A stretch of DNA of 49,053 nt from NCBI GenBank assembly GCA_016930835.1, contig JAFGGA010000039.1:1-49053 (forward strand), given 5' to 3'. Positions 32,305 through 40,191 of the stretch are shown here, one piece after another. The stretch comes from Deltaproteobacteria bacterium. Its GTDB lineage: Bacteria; Desulfobacterota; DSM-4660; Desulfatiglandales; HGW-15. Below the pieces are notes generated by a model. It was not told where the DNA came from and ran no database searches. It saw only the letters and a list, made by a program, of their open reading frames with translations. The first letter of the stretch is position 1, and each line of letters starts with the position of its first letter. The position numbers and the translations under genes are program-made.

Positions 32305-32341
32305 AATAAAAAAAGCCGTGAGCATCCTGATTGCCCACGGC
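32305..32341 (-). terminator. Attenuator terminator before aroC
   Basis: On the minus strand GCCGTGGGC (32341-32333) pairs with GCTCACGGC (32323-32315), 9 pairs with one G-T wobble, followed by seven T and ATTG. The hairpin lies 33 bases before the chosen aroC start and directly after the leader peptide ORF. An upstream segment GCTCATGG (minus strand, end of the leader ORF) can pair with CCGTGGGC of the 5' arm, giving a plausible antiterminator of eight pairs with two wobbles. Its 5' arm matches those of the aroKB and trp hairpins. Confidence 0.8.
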
Positions 32342-32363
32342 TTGTTGTTAAAACATAAAAACA

Positions 32364-32432
32364 TCAAACCATGAGCGGACCTCTACCCCAAGAAAAAAAA
32401 CAAATGCCCTGCCATGGTTGCTCATTTCTCAT
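32364..32432 (-). CDS. Putative aromatic leader peptide of the aroCBA attenuator
   Basis: This 22-codon ORF has Trp at codon 7, Phe-Phe at 12-13 and Trp at 15 (context GICFFSWGRG), then ends 22 bases before a strong intrinsic terminator. AAAGG lies 9 bases before the ATG, and a good promoter lies about 34 bases upstream. The last codons contain the region-2 sequence GCTCATGG that can pair with the terminator's 5' arm. Ribosomes pausing at Phe or Trp codons would therefore allow antitermination. This is too short for ordinary gene calling. Translation is inferred. Confidence 0.7.
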   Translation of the reverse strand: MRNEQPWQGICFFSWGRGPLMV

Positions 32433-32465
32433 GCTTTTACGCCTTTGCTTTAGGAATTTGCGGTT

Positions 32466-32493
32466 ATTTTAGTAGATTCGGGTTCTTTGTCAA
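32466..32493 (-). promoter_or_regulatory. Promoter of the aroCBA leader
   Basis: On the minus strand TTGACA (32493-32488), a 16-base spacer and TAAAAT (32471-32466) form a strong sigma-70 promoter. It overlaps the last codon of the histidine kinase gene, so the aro unit has its own start of transcription. Confidence 0.75.
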
Positions 32494-34577
32494 GTTATTT
32501 TGACCTTGGAAAAGATGGTTTCAAATTTCTCAAATTCCTTATCCAGCATTTCAGTGGCGATTCGAACCCGGCCCGGATCTTGACCTTTTCCGGCTGTCTC
32601 TATCCGGAAAGCCGCCTCTCTCAACGCCGTTGCGCCGATATTTGCGGCTGCCCCTTTAATGGTATGGGCCTGCTTAGACACCAGATCCATATCCTTACGC
32701 TCCATGGCGCGTTTGAGAGTGGCCATTTGTACCGGAAAATCGTCCACAAACAACTCCAGCAATTCATTGCATAGTTCTTCGTCTCCATTCACACGGCCCA
32801 ACAGTTCGGTTCGATTAAAGTCCCCCTGAATGGATTGTCCATCTTCAAACGCATTTTCTCCAGGTACCTCCGCACTTGCTTGTTTGACATCACCTAAATC
32901 AGCCAGGAAAAGGTATTCCTCAATGACCTCTTCCAACTCCTGGGGATTAATCGGTTTGGTCAAATAATCATTCATCCCGGCTTGCAGGCATTTTTCTCTA
33001 TCTTCAGTCATGACATAGGCCGTCATGGCGATAATGGGGATCTCATGATTCTTCACCTTTGACTTGGGATCGCGAATGATCTTTGTCGCCTCGATTCCAT
33101 CCATCTCAGGCATTTGTATATCCATCAGCACCAGATCATAGTGGGCTGTTTCAAGCGCCTTAACGGCTCTTTTCCCGTTCACGGCGATGTCTGACCGATA
33201 CCCGAATTTTTCCAACAAGCGCGTGGCCAATTTTTGATTCACTTTGTTATCCTCTACCAAAAGGATACGGCCGCGGCGTTTCTTTTTCTCATTAATCTCA
33301 TGACGAGTCACGATGCCCGACACTGGAGAATGGAAATCATCGGTTTTTAAACCCAGAACCGCTACCGCGCAATCATAAAGCTGAGAGGATCGAATGGGTT
33401 TGGTTAAATAACCAGCAAACCCGATTTGTTTCATTCTGCTCGCATCCCCCCGCATACCGCTAGGGCTGAGAATGATCATCACTGTGTCTTTTAGATCCGG
33501 GTCCGTTTTTATGATCCTCCCGATTTCCGCGCCATCCATTTCCGGCATCTGCAGATCCATGATAACCAGATCATAGGGGGCGCCGACCTTGTGAACCGCT
33601 CGCATCAGAGAAAAGGCCATCTCTCCGCCCTGGGCGAGATCCACCACGCAACCCCATGATTCGCAACATCTTTGAAGAACCTCCAGGCTGGTTTTATTGT
33701 CATCAATCAACAGTATACGTTTGCCGATCATATTATCCGGCTGAAGAAAAGCCTCCCGTGGAGCATTGACTTGTTTCTTGAACGGTATGGTGAACCAGAA
33801 TATGGATCCTTCATCCAATTTGCTTTCAACCCCGATCTCTCCACCCATCTGTTCCACGAGTTGTTTGGATATGGCAAGACCCAGGCCGGTCCCGCCGTAC
33901 CTTCGGGTTACGGATGAATCCACTTGGTGAAATGCGTTGAACAGCCGATCCCTCTCGATATTCGGGATTCCAATGCCTGTATCCATTATGACAAAACGGA
34001 CCTTTACATGGGTGTCCGACGCATCTTCAAGTTTAACGCGGATAACCACTTCCCCCTTTTCCGTAAACCTAACGGCATTATCCGACAGATTCATAATCAC
34101 CTGTCGAAGACGACCCGGGTCACCTTGGAGAAAAGACGGGATGTCCGGTTCAACCTGATATATAAACTCTAAACCCTTTTCTTGAGCCTTTGCCGCGGGA
34201 ACTTGTATCATTTCATCCAGAGCGGTCGACAGATTAAAGTCGAAATTTTCAATCTCCATCCTGCCGCTTTCAATCTTTGAAAAATCCAGGATATCATTGA
34301 CTATGGACATCAGCGAATCAGCGCATTTTTGGATGGTTGAGAGATAGTCTTTTTGCTCTTCATTCAAAGGGGTGTCGAACAACAGGCCCGTCATTCCAAT
34401 GATCCCATTCATGGGGGTCCGGAGTTCATGGGTCATATTTGCAAGAAAATCGGCTTTGGAGCGATTGGCATCATCCACAGCCCTTAGGGCTTTTTGGAGA
34501 TCTTCTTGAAGGTTTTTGGTCTGAGATATCCCCTTGATATCTTCTGTTGTTTTTTCTACCTGGGCGCTTATGGACAT
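32490..34577 (-). CDS. Cytoplasmic hybrid histidine kinase (HisKA-HATPase-REC-REC-HPt)
   Basis: This protein of about 695 residues has five signalling modules and no membrane segment. The HisKA box is FLANMTHELRTPMNG (His near residue 50). The ATPase shows NLSDNAVRF, DTGIGI and GTGLGLAIS. The two receiver domains are RILLIDDN...DLVIMDLQMPEMDG and RILLVEDN...DLVLMDIQMPEMDG. The HPt domain has the phospho-His in KQAHTIKGAAANIG. No sensor domain remains: only a short coiled segment precedes HisKA. I start at ATG 34577, as AAGGTGG lies 8 bases before it. An earlier in-frame ATG at 34640 would add 21 residues whose end (NNKVVGIMSIS) resembles the tail of a PAS domain. No DNA-binding partner is adjacent. 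The aroC promoter overlaps its stop codon. Confidence 0.93.
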   Translation of the reverse strand: MSISAQVEKTTEDIKGISQTKNLQEDLQKALRAVDDANRSKADFLANMTHELRTPMNGIIGMTGLLFDTPLNEEQKDYLSTIQKCADSLMSIVNDILDFSKIESGRMEIENFDFNLSTALDEMIQVPAAKAQEKGLEFIYQVEPDIPSFLQGDPGRLRQVIMNLSDNAVRFTEKGEVVIRVKLEDASDTHVKVRFVIMDTGIGIPNIERDRLFNAFHQVDSSVTRRYGGTGLGLAISKQLVEQMGGEIGVESKLDEGSIFWFTIPFKKQVNAPREAFLQPDNMIGKRILLIDDNKTSLEVLQRCCESWGCVVDLAQGGEMAFSLMRAVHKVGAPYDLVIMDLQMPEMDGAEIGRIIKTDPDLKDTVMIILSPSGMRGDASRMKQIGFAGYLTKPIRSSQLYDCAVAVLGLKTDDFHSPVSGIVTRHEINEKKKRRGRILLVEDNKVNQKLATRLLEKFGYRSDIAVNGKRAVKALETAHYDLVLMDIQMPEMDGIEATKIIRDPKSKVKNHEIPIIAMTAYVMTEDREKCLQAGMNDYLTKPINPQELEEVIEEYLFLADLGDVKQASAEVPGENAFEDGQSIQGDFNRTELLGRVNGDEELCNELLELFVDDFPVQMATLKRAMERKDMDLVSKQAHTIKGAAANIGATALREAAFRIETAGKGQDPGRVRIATEMLDKEFEKFETIFSKVKIT

Positions 34578-34821
34578 GATTCCTACCACCTTGTTGTTTT
34601 GATTCACACATAAATCTCTTTTGTTGTTATTTTTTTGCATGAACCATGCCGCTCAGGAAAAAGCATGAACCGCTTCCGCAAACAGGCGAACAGGTTGTCT
34701 GTCCAGGGGGAAAAAGCGTGCGGCTTTAACCGCGTCGGAAAAGAACATACATGTCATTTTTTTGGCTATCCAATATATTCATCGTCACATAAAAGCATTC
34801 ACGGTTCATCGTGCTGAAAAC

Positions 34822-35152
34822 CCGCTGGATTCCGGCCTTCACCTGTCCGCGTGCGAACACGCACAGGCAGGCCGGGATGGCGGGGGCGTGGGCAATTACG
34901 AGACAGTGAATAATTGACAAACTCGTAAAAAGTCGTCACCCCGGTCCCCTATCAGGTACGGGATAGACCGCGGCCGAGGTCCAGAGCCCATGTAACTATT
35001 TGAAAAGACTGGATTCCGCGATCGAGTCATGGAATGACCAATATCGTTCACGGTTATAGAACAGTAACTTGGCATTCCTGTTTCCTGCCAGTCATTCCGC
35101 GACTTGATTGCGGAATCCAATTTTTAGGTTTTTGAAAAAATCTAAATGTTTA
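34822..35152. repeat. Composite of family A and family B repeat fragments upstream of the trp promoter
   Basis: Left part (about 34826-34877) is an inverted fragment with the hairpin CCTGTGCGTG...GCACGC...ACAGG, also present inside the element at 48489-48679. From about 34915 a family A end (CTCGTAAAAAGTCGTCACC) leads into GGGATAGACCGCGGCCGAGG and GACTGGATTCC. The remainder is family B: palindromes at 35013 and 35094 (81 bases apart), with the same inter-palindrome segment as in the aroB-aroA copy. So the two families are fused here. It ends 15 bases before the trp promoter. Non-coding. Confidence 0.75.
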
Positions 35153-35166
35153 CGAAAAAACTTTTA

Positions 35167-35195
35167 TTGACATTTCGAATCTCAACTTATAAGAT
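35167..35195 (+). promoter_or_regulatory. Promoter of the trp operon
   Basis: TTGACA (35167-35172), a 17-base spacer and TAAGAT (35190-35195) form a good sigma-70 promoter; TATAAG at 35188-35193 is an alternative -10. The expected start of transcription is about 35200-35203, which puts the trpL start codon at or next to the 5' end of the mRNA. Confidence 0.7.
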
Positions 35196-35202
35196 GCATA
35201 CC

Positions 35203-35274
35203 ATGAATCATGAACAACGATATCATTATATTTCTTTAGGCAACTGGTGGTGGCTCAACTCTGACCTTTCATGA
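35203..35274 (+). CDS. trpL: trp operon leader peptide
   Basis: This 23-codon ORF contains three consecutive Trp codons at positions 15-17 (context SLGNWWWLNSDLS) and a stop at 35272-35274. It lies between the promoter and a strong terminator ahead of trpE, exactly as in classical trp attenuation. The Trp codons sit at the base of a first hairpin (see the attenuator entry), so ribosome stalling there would expose region 2. No ribosome site is visible and the start codon is at the predicted mRNA 5' end, so it may be translated as a leaderless message. Confidence 0.88.
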   Translation: MNHEQRYHYISLGNWWWLNSDLS

Positions 35275-35349
35275 GGTGAGCCCGCAGAAATATCTTGATA
35301 TAATCCATATAACCGTGGGCACCTCTCAAAGGTCCCACGGTTTTTTATT
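35252..35349 (+). promoter_or_regulatory. trp attenuator with alternative hairpins and intrinsic terminator
   Basis: Three mutually exclusive pairings can be drawn. In 1:2, GGCTC (35252-35256) pairs with GAGCC (35278-35282) and ACCT (35264-35267) with AGGT (35274-35277). In 2:3 (antiterminator), GAGGT (35273-35277) plus GCCC (35280-35283) pairs with GGGC plus ACCTC (35317-35325). In 3:4 (terminator), AACCGTGGG (35311-35319) pairs with CCCACGGTT (35334-35342) and ACCT with AGGT inside, followed by a T run. Region 1 begins inside the third Trp codon. This is full classical trp attenuator architecture. Confidence 0.9.
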
Positions 35350-35360
35350 GGTAAATAATA

Positions 35361-35394
35361 GGCCGTGGGATATGTAAACCCGCGGCCTTTTTTT
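35361..35394 (+). terminator. Second intrinsic terminator-like hairpin directly before trpE
   Basis: GGCCGTGGG (35361-35369) pairs with CCCGCGGCC (35379-35387), nine pairs with one wobble, loop of nine, then seven T. The trpE ribosome site AGGAG follows at once (35395-35399). It starts only 12 bases after the first terminator's T tract and reuses the same CCGTGGG 5' arm. It could act as a back-up terminator or control access to the trpE ribosome site. Confidence 0.8.
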
Positions 35395-35406
35395 AGGAGT
35401 GATCAA

Positions 35407-36894
35407 TTGGCAATAAAACCATCATTTAAAGAGTTTACAAAGACGTTGACGCGGGGAAACCTGATACCGGTCTATGAGGAATTCCTGGCTGATACGGAAA
35501 CGCCGGTATCTACTTATCTGAAAATCCGGGATGATTCATATTCTTATCTCCTTGAGAGCGCGGACGGCGGCTTACGATGGGGACGTTATAGCTTCATAGG
35601 ATATCGACCCTTTCTGCGAGTCCTGGCTAAAGGAGATGATGTCGAGGTATGGCAAGGAGATCATAAAGAAACATTTCATGGAATCAAAAACCCCTTGTTT
35701 GTCCTGAGGGATCTGACCAAAATGTTCAGACCGGTAACCATTCATGGCCTGCCTCCTTTCCAAGGCGGGCTTGTTGGATATGTGAATTATGATCTCATTC
35801 GAAAATGGGAACGTCTTCCCTGTATTTCTCCTGATAATAAGACCCTGCCGGAAACCATATTTATCGCATGCCGGAGGCTGATCGTGTTTGATCATTTCAC
35901 TCACATGATCCAGGTCATCGCCTTTGCCCACGTGATTGACGATGAGGACCCCAAAGAGGTCTATGACCGAACATGTCAGGAGGTTCAGGAGACCATGCAG
36001 GAACTGCAACGCCCACTAACGGGATTATTAAAAACGGATTCGCTCTCCTTAGCCGAGTTGGAATCCAATTTTAATAAGGAAGATTTCAAAGAGGCGGTGA
36101 AAAAGGCCAAAGAGCATATTGTAGCCGGTGACATCATTCAGGTGGTCCTTTCACAGCGTTTCTCGGGAAAAGTGGCCGGTGATGAATTTGATCTTTACCG
36201 GTACTTGAGGAGCGTCAACCCTTCTCCATATATGTTTTACCTGAATTTTCATGAGACCAAGCTGATCGGCGCTTCTCCGGAGATATTGGTCCGGCTGACG
36301 GATAACAAGATAGAGCTTCGTCCCATTGCCGGCACCCGCGCCCGTGGCCGGACTCCGGAAGAAGACAAGGCATTGGAACATGAACTGCTTGAGGACCCCA
36401 AAGAGAGGGCCGAGCATATTATGCTTGTTGATCTGGGACGAAATGATGTTGGGAAAGTGGCCGCGCCTGGTACGGTCACCGTTCCCGCTCTTATGGAGAT
36501 CGAACGGTATTCCCATGTGATGCATATTGTTTCCAGGGTGGAAGGGACCTTAAAAAAGGGCATGGACGCGTTTGATCTATTTATGTCGGCCTTTCCCGCG
36601 GGCACTGTATCCGGTGCCCCCAAAATCCGTGCCATGGAGATCATTAGTGAATTGGAACCTACAGCAAGGGGACCTTATGCCGGGGCGGTGGGGTATTTCG
36701 GGTTTAACGGGAATATGGATTTTTGCATCACCATACGTACCATTACCATCGAGAACAACAAACTCTATATCCAAGTGGGGGCAGGGATTGTGGCGGATTC
36801 TTCCCCGGAGGGAGAATACGAAGAGACACTGAGGAAAGCCGGGGCCATGTTTCGAGCCATAGAAAGGGTAAAAGAGAATGATTCTCCTCATTGA
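35407..36894 (+). CDS. trpE: Anthranilate synthase component I
   Basis: This 495-residue protein makes anthranilate from chorismate with TrpG. The Trp feedback site motif SYLLESADGG...WGRYSFIG lies near the N-terminus. The chorismate-binding domain has IVAGDIIQVVLSQRF, SPEILVRL, RPIAGTRARGRTPEED, LVDLGRNDVGKV, YSHVMHIVSRVEG, FPAGTVSGAPKIRAMEII and IQVGAGIVADSSPEGE. I place the start at TTG 35407, 7 bases after AGGAG. The upstream in-frame GTG at 35365 lies inside the second terminator hairpin and cannot be the start. The last 17 bases overlap trpG. Confidence 0.96.
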   Translation: MAIKPSFKEFTKTLTRGNLIPVYEEFLADTETPVSTYLKIRDDSYSYLLESADGGLRWGRYSFIGYRPFLRVLAKGDDVEVWQGDHKETFHGIKNPLFVLRDLTKMFRPVTIHGLPPFQGGLVGYVNYDLIRKWERLPCISPDNKTLPETIFIACRRLIVFDHFTHMIQVIAFAHVIDDEDPKEVYDRTCQEVQETMQELQRPLTGLLKTDSLSLAELESNFNKEDFKEAVKKAKEHIVAGDIIQVVLSQRFSGKVAGDEFDLYRYLRSVNPSPYMFYLNFHETKLIGASPEILVRLTDNKIELRPIAGTRARGRTPEEDKALEHELLEDPKERAEHIMLVDLGRNDVGKVAAPGTVTVPALMEIERYSHVMHIVSRVEGTLKKGMDAFDLFMSAFPAGTVSGAPKIRAMEIISELEPTARGPYAGAVGYFGFNGNMDFCITIRTITIENNKLYIQVGAGIVADSSPEGEYEETLRKAGAMFRAIERVKENDSPH

Positions 36895-37459
36895 CAATTA
36901 TGATTCCTTTACATACAACCTGGTGCAGATGCTGGAACGTATAGGCCAAAAGGTTGAGGTCTTTCGGAATGATCGGATCAGCATCTCGGAAATCAAGGCA
37001 CTGCAACCAACGAGGTTAATGATATCGCCGGGGCCGGGAACACCCGACCAGGCCGGAATCTCCGTTCAAGCCATCCGCGAATTCGGCCCAATGATTCCGG
37101 TGCTGGGTGTGTGTCTTGGGCACCAATCCATCGCAGCGGCCTTTGGAGGGAAGATCGTGAGGGCGGAACGGATCATGCACGGAAAGACATCACCGGTCTT
37201 TCATGACGGCCGCACGATCTTTAAATGCCTGCCCAATCCTTTTGATGCCATACGCTACCACTCGTTGCTGGTCGATAAAGACACATTGCCGGGCTGCTTT
37301 GAGGTAAGTGCATGGACCGCGGAAGGAGAGATTATGGGTTTGCGACATCGAATCCATCATATAGAGGGTGTTCAATTTCATCCGGAATCTATCTTATCTG
37401 AAACAGGGCCTAAACTGGTCGGACAATTTTTAACCCAAGGAGGCGCTCAAAATGATTAA
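36878..37459 (+). CDS. trpG: Anthranilate synthase glutamine amidotransferase component
   Basis: This 193-residue class I glutamine amidotransferase supplies ammonia to Trp[16 protein letters not shown] opens the chain. The nucleophile Cys lies in [15 protein letters not shown], and the His-Glu pair in [14 protein letters not shown]. It is unfused, unlike the TrpGD fusion of enterics. It overlaps trpE by 17 bases and trpD by 8, which points to translational coupling. Confidence 0.96.
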   Translation: MILLIDNYDSFTYNLVQMLERIGQKVEVFRNDRISISEIKALQPTRLMISPGPGTPDQAGISVQAIREFGPMIPVLGVCLGHQSIAAAFGGKIVRAERIMHGKTSPVFHDGRTIFKCLPNPFDAIRYHSLLVDKDTLPGCFEVSAWTAEGEIMGLRHRIHHIEGVQFHPESILSETGPKLVGQFLTQGGAQND

Positions 37460-38513
37460 GGAATGTATCGCAAAGGTGGTTGATGGAGAAAATCTAACCG
37501 AGGCGGAGATGGAAACCGCCATGGATGAAATCATGAGCGGAAACGCCACACCCGCGCAGATCGGGGCTTTTATTACGGCCTTGCGGTTAAAGGGAGAAAC
37601 CGTCGAGGAAATCACGGGGGCCGCCCGGGCCATGAGGGCGAAGGCTACGAGGATTCGTGTCAACAACACCGTGGCAAGTCTAGACCGTGATGACATCAAT
37701 GTCGACGATGAAACCATCCTTGATATTGTAGGCACCGGCGGAGATGGCACCAAAACCTTTAATGTCTCGACCACAACGGCCTTTGTAGTGGCAGGCGGCG
37801 GCGTGAAGGTCGCCAAGCATGGAAACCGGGCGGTCTCAAGCCTGTGTGGGGCCGCGGATGTCCTTGAAAATCTCGGGGTCAAATTGGATATCACGCCCCC
37901 GGATGTGGAACGATGTGTTCAAGAGGTGGGTATCGGATTCCTGTTTGCCCCCCTGTTTCATGGCGCCATGAAATACGCGGCAGGTCCGAGAAAAGAGATC
38001 GGTATTCGAAGTATTTTTAATCTTCTCGGTCCGTTGACCAATCCGGCGGGTGCTTCCAACCTGGTGTTGGGGGTTTACGACCCGAATCTGACCGAAACCA
38101 TGGCCCGTGTGCTCAACAAATTAGGGGCTCGAGAGGCCTTTGTGGTCTGTGGAGAGAAAACGTGCGATGAAATCAGTATATGCGGTCCGACCCGGATATC
38201 ACACCTGAAAAACAATGAGGTGATAACCTTTCAAATGACACCAGAACAGTACGGGTTTAACACGGCACCCTTATCGGCAATCAAAGGGGGAAACGCCAAA
38301 GAAAACGCTGATATTACACGTCGTATCCTGGATGGCGAAAAAGGTCCCAAAAGAGACATCATCCTGATGAATGCGGCGGCGGCTTTTGTGGCCATGGGTC
38401 TGAGTCCTGATTTCAAAGATGGCATCCAAAAAGCAGGGGCATCCATTGATTCAGGGGCCGCACGGGAAAAATTGGAAAGGATGGCGGCATTTACACAAAA
38501 ATGTGCTTCTTAA
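37452..38513 (+). CDS. trpD: Anthranilate phosphoribosyltransferase
   Basis: This 353-residue protein transfers phosphoribosyl to anthranilate. The PRPP-binding motif is [19 protein letters not shown], followed by [21 protein letters not shown] helical N-terminal domain ([20 protein letters not shown]) is typical. AAGGAGG lies 8 bases before the ATG, inside the end of trpG. It has a short insertion, [13 protein letters not shown], before the PRPP loop compared with many homologues. A 94-base gap with several GCGCC/GCGCCTT repeats follows before trpC. Confidence 0.96.
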   Translation: MIKECIAKVVDGENLTEAEMETAMDEIMSGNATPAQIGAFITALRLKGETVEEITGAARAMRAKATRIRVNNTVASLDRDDINVDDETILDIVGTGGDGTKTFNVSTTTAFVVAGGGVKVAKHGNRAVSSLCGAADVLENLGVKLDITPPDVERCVQEVGIGFLFAPLFHGAMKYAAGPRKEIGIRSIFNLLGPLTNPAGASNLVLGVYDPNLTETMARVLNKLGAREAFVVCGEKTCDEISICGPTRISHLKNNEVITFQMTPEQYGFNTAPLSAIKGGNAKENADITRRILDGEKGPKRDIILMNAAAAFVAMGLSPDFKDGIQKAGASIDSGAAREKLERMAAFTQKCAS

Positions 38514-38607
38514 TGCAAAAAATTGTGAATCACGGCCCTCTCCCCTTTGCGCCATGCGCCTTGAGCCTTGCGCCTTTGACAAATAATCGCAATAAAGGCG
38601 GATCATC

Positions 38608-39387
38608 ATGCACTCTCGTTTAATAGAGATACTCGATAAGAAGAAAAAAGAGGTTGCTCAATTAAAAAAGACACTGCCGGCGCCGGAAATAGAGGGCATT
38701 CCACCCATACGCGACTTTAAGGCGGCCATTTCCCCCCTGGAAAAGATCGCATTGATCGCGGAAATCAAGTTTGCATCGCCATCGGCCGGATCTATCCGGG
38801 AAAAGACGGACCCGATCCGTATCGGCCGGATATATGAACAGGCCGGCGCGTCAGCCGTATCGCTATTGACGGATGAGGAGTTTTTCCATGGGAACCTGGC
38901 TCATCTACCGGCATTGAAAAAAGCCATCACCTTACCCATCCTCCGGAAAGACTTTGTCATTGACGAGATCCAGATCAAAGAGGCTCAACTGTACGGCGCC
39001 GATGCGGTTTTGCTCATTGCCAGGATCCTATCGGATGCGCAGCTCAAAGAATTCATCAGCATGACCAGGGACTTGGGGATGTCACCCTTAACCGAGATTC
39101 ACGACCAGGATGAACTGGATAAAGCACTTGCGTGCGGGGCCGATATCATAGGGATCAACAACCGTGACCTGAAGACGTTTGAGGTCTACACACACACAAC
39201 CTTGGAATTAGCCCCATTTGTCCCGGATGAGTGCATTGTCATCAGTGAGAGCGGCATTGAAGATGAAGGCGATATCCGGTTATTAAAACAGGTGCGAATC
39301 AATGCGGTGCTTGTGGGTTCCGCCCTGATGAGCAGTGATGATATAGGGGAAAAGACAAGGGAGATCGTGGCAGCGGGGAAGAGGTAG
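38608..39387 (+). CDS. trpC: Indole-3-glycerol-phosphate synthase
   Basis: This 259-residue TIM barrel closes the indole ring. Family motifs are LIAEIKFASPSAGSIRE (catalytic Lys), LTDEEFFHGNLAHL, LPILRKDFVIDEIQI, ADAVLLIARIL, GINNRDLKTFEV and ISESGIEDEGDI. Monofunctional, not fused to TrpF. It is encoded 94 bases after trpD and 13 before trpF. Confidence 0.96.
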   Translation: MHSRLIEILDKKKKEVAQLKKTLPAPEIEGIPPIRDFKAAISPLEKIALIAEIKFASPSAGSIREKTDPIRIGRIYEQAGASAVSLLTDEEFFHGNLAHLPALKKAITLPILRKDFVIDEIQIKEAQLYGADAVLLIARILSDAQLKEFISMTRDLGMSPLTEIHDQDELDKALACGADIIGINNRDLKTFEVYTHTTLELAPFVPDECIVISESGIEDEGDIRLLKQVRINAVLVGSALMSSDDIGEKTREIVAAGKR

Positions 39388-39400
39388 AAAGGTTCGTTTT

Positions 39401-40033
39401 ATGATACGTGTTAAGATCTGCGGGATCACAAGATTGGAAGACGCGACCGAAGCGGTCAAGCTGGGCGTGGATGCCCTTGGGTTTATTTTCGCGCCCAGCC
39501 CCAGGAATATCAGCCCTGAAAAGGCACGCGATATCATCCGTTCGTTACCACCCTTTGTGAAGACCGTGGGTGTGTTTGTGAATCAAACCACCTCTCTAAT
39601 CAGGGATACCATTGATTTCTGCGGCCTTGACCTGGTTCAGATGCATGGAGATGAATCTCCTGATCAATGCGAGGAATTCATGCCTTATAGCATCAAGGTG
39701 TTTCGAATGAAAAACGGGTCGGTGGTTCAAGCCATCAAGTCCTATCATGGTAAGATCAGGGCCATGCTTTTGGACACATATATGAAAGACAAGCCTGGTG
39801 GGACGGGGAAAACCTTTGACTGGGATCTGGCCCTGAAGGCCAAAGAATACGGCATCCCGATCATACTTTCGGGCGGCCTGGGACCGGAAAATATTGAAGA
39901 TGCCGTTAAAATCCTCCGGCCCTATGCCGTGGATGTGAATAGCGGTGTGGAGGAAGGTCCCGGGGAAAAAAGTCATGAGATGTTAAGGATGTTATTTTTG
40001 AAGATTCACGAGATGCAGTCCCAATCCGATTGA
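39401..40033 (+). CDS. trpF: Phosphoribosylanthranilate isomerase
   Basis: This 210-residue TIM barrel performs the Amadori rearrangement of phosphoribosylanthranilate. VKICGITRLEDATEAVKLG has the catalytic Cys, LVQMHGDES follows, LLDTYMKDKPGGTGKTFDW has the catalytic Asp, and ILSGGLGPENI plus DVNSGVEEGPG bind phosphate. It lies between trpC and trpB. The 158 bases to trpB hold no clear element. Confidence 0.95.
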   Translation: MIRVKICGITRLEDATEAVKLGVDALGFIFAPSPRNISPEKARDIIRSLPPFVKTVGVFVNQTTSLIRDTIDFCGLDLVQMHGDESPDQCEEFMPYSIKVFRMKNGSVVQAIKSYHGKIRAMLLDTYMKDKPGGTGKTFDWDLALKAKEYGIPIILSGGLGPENIEDAVKILRPYAVDVNSGVEEGPGEKSHEMLRMLFLKIHEMQSQSD

Positions 40034-40191
40034 TTCTGGTATAGGACGCTGGAAAAAGGGAGAGCTGGAGCGATACGCTAATGATCGAATATTATGACTT
40101 CTGGCTCCTGATTCCTAATCTCCCATCCGATGAATAATGATGTTTAGAAATCAAACCATAATGAAATCAAAACAGGAGGGAAATCCGTTAA

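Noticed and set aside
34653-34748. 31-codon minus-strand ORF rich in Phe upstream of the histidine kinase, and an overlapping 27-codon ORF with Phe-Tyr
   Set aside because: Considered as a further aromatic leader. There is no clear ribosome site, the hairpin near 34720-34740 has only four pairs, and the sequence adjoins rearranged repeats.
35365-35406. Longer trpE start at GTG 35365
   Set aside because: It lies inside the stem of the second terminator and has no ribosome site. TTG 35407 has AGGAG at the right distance.
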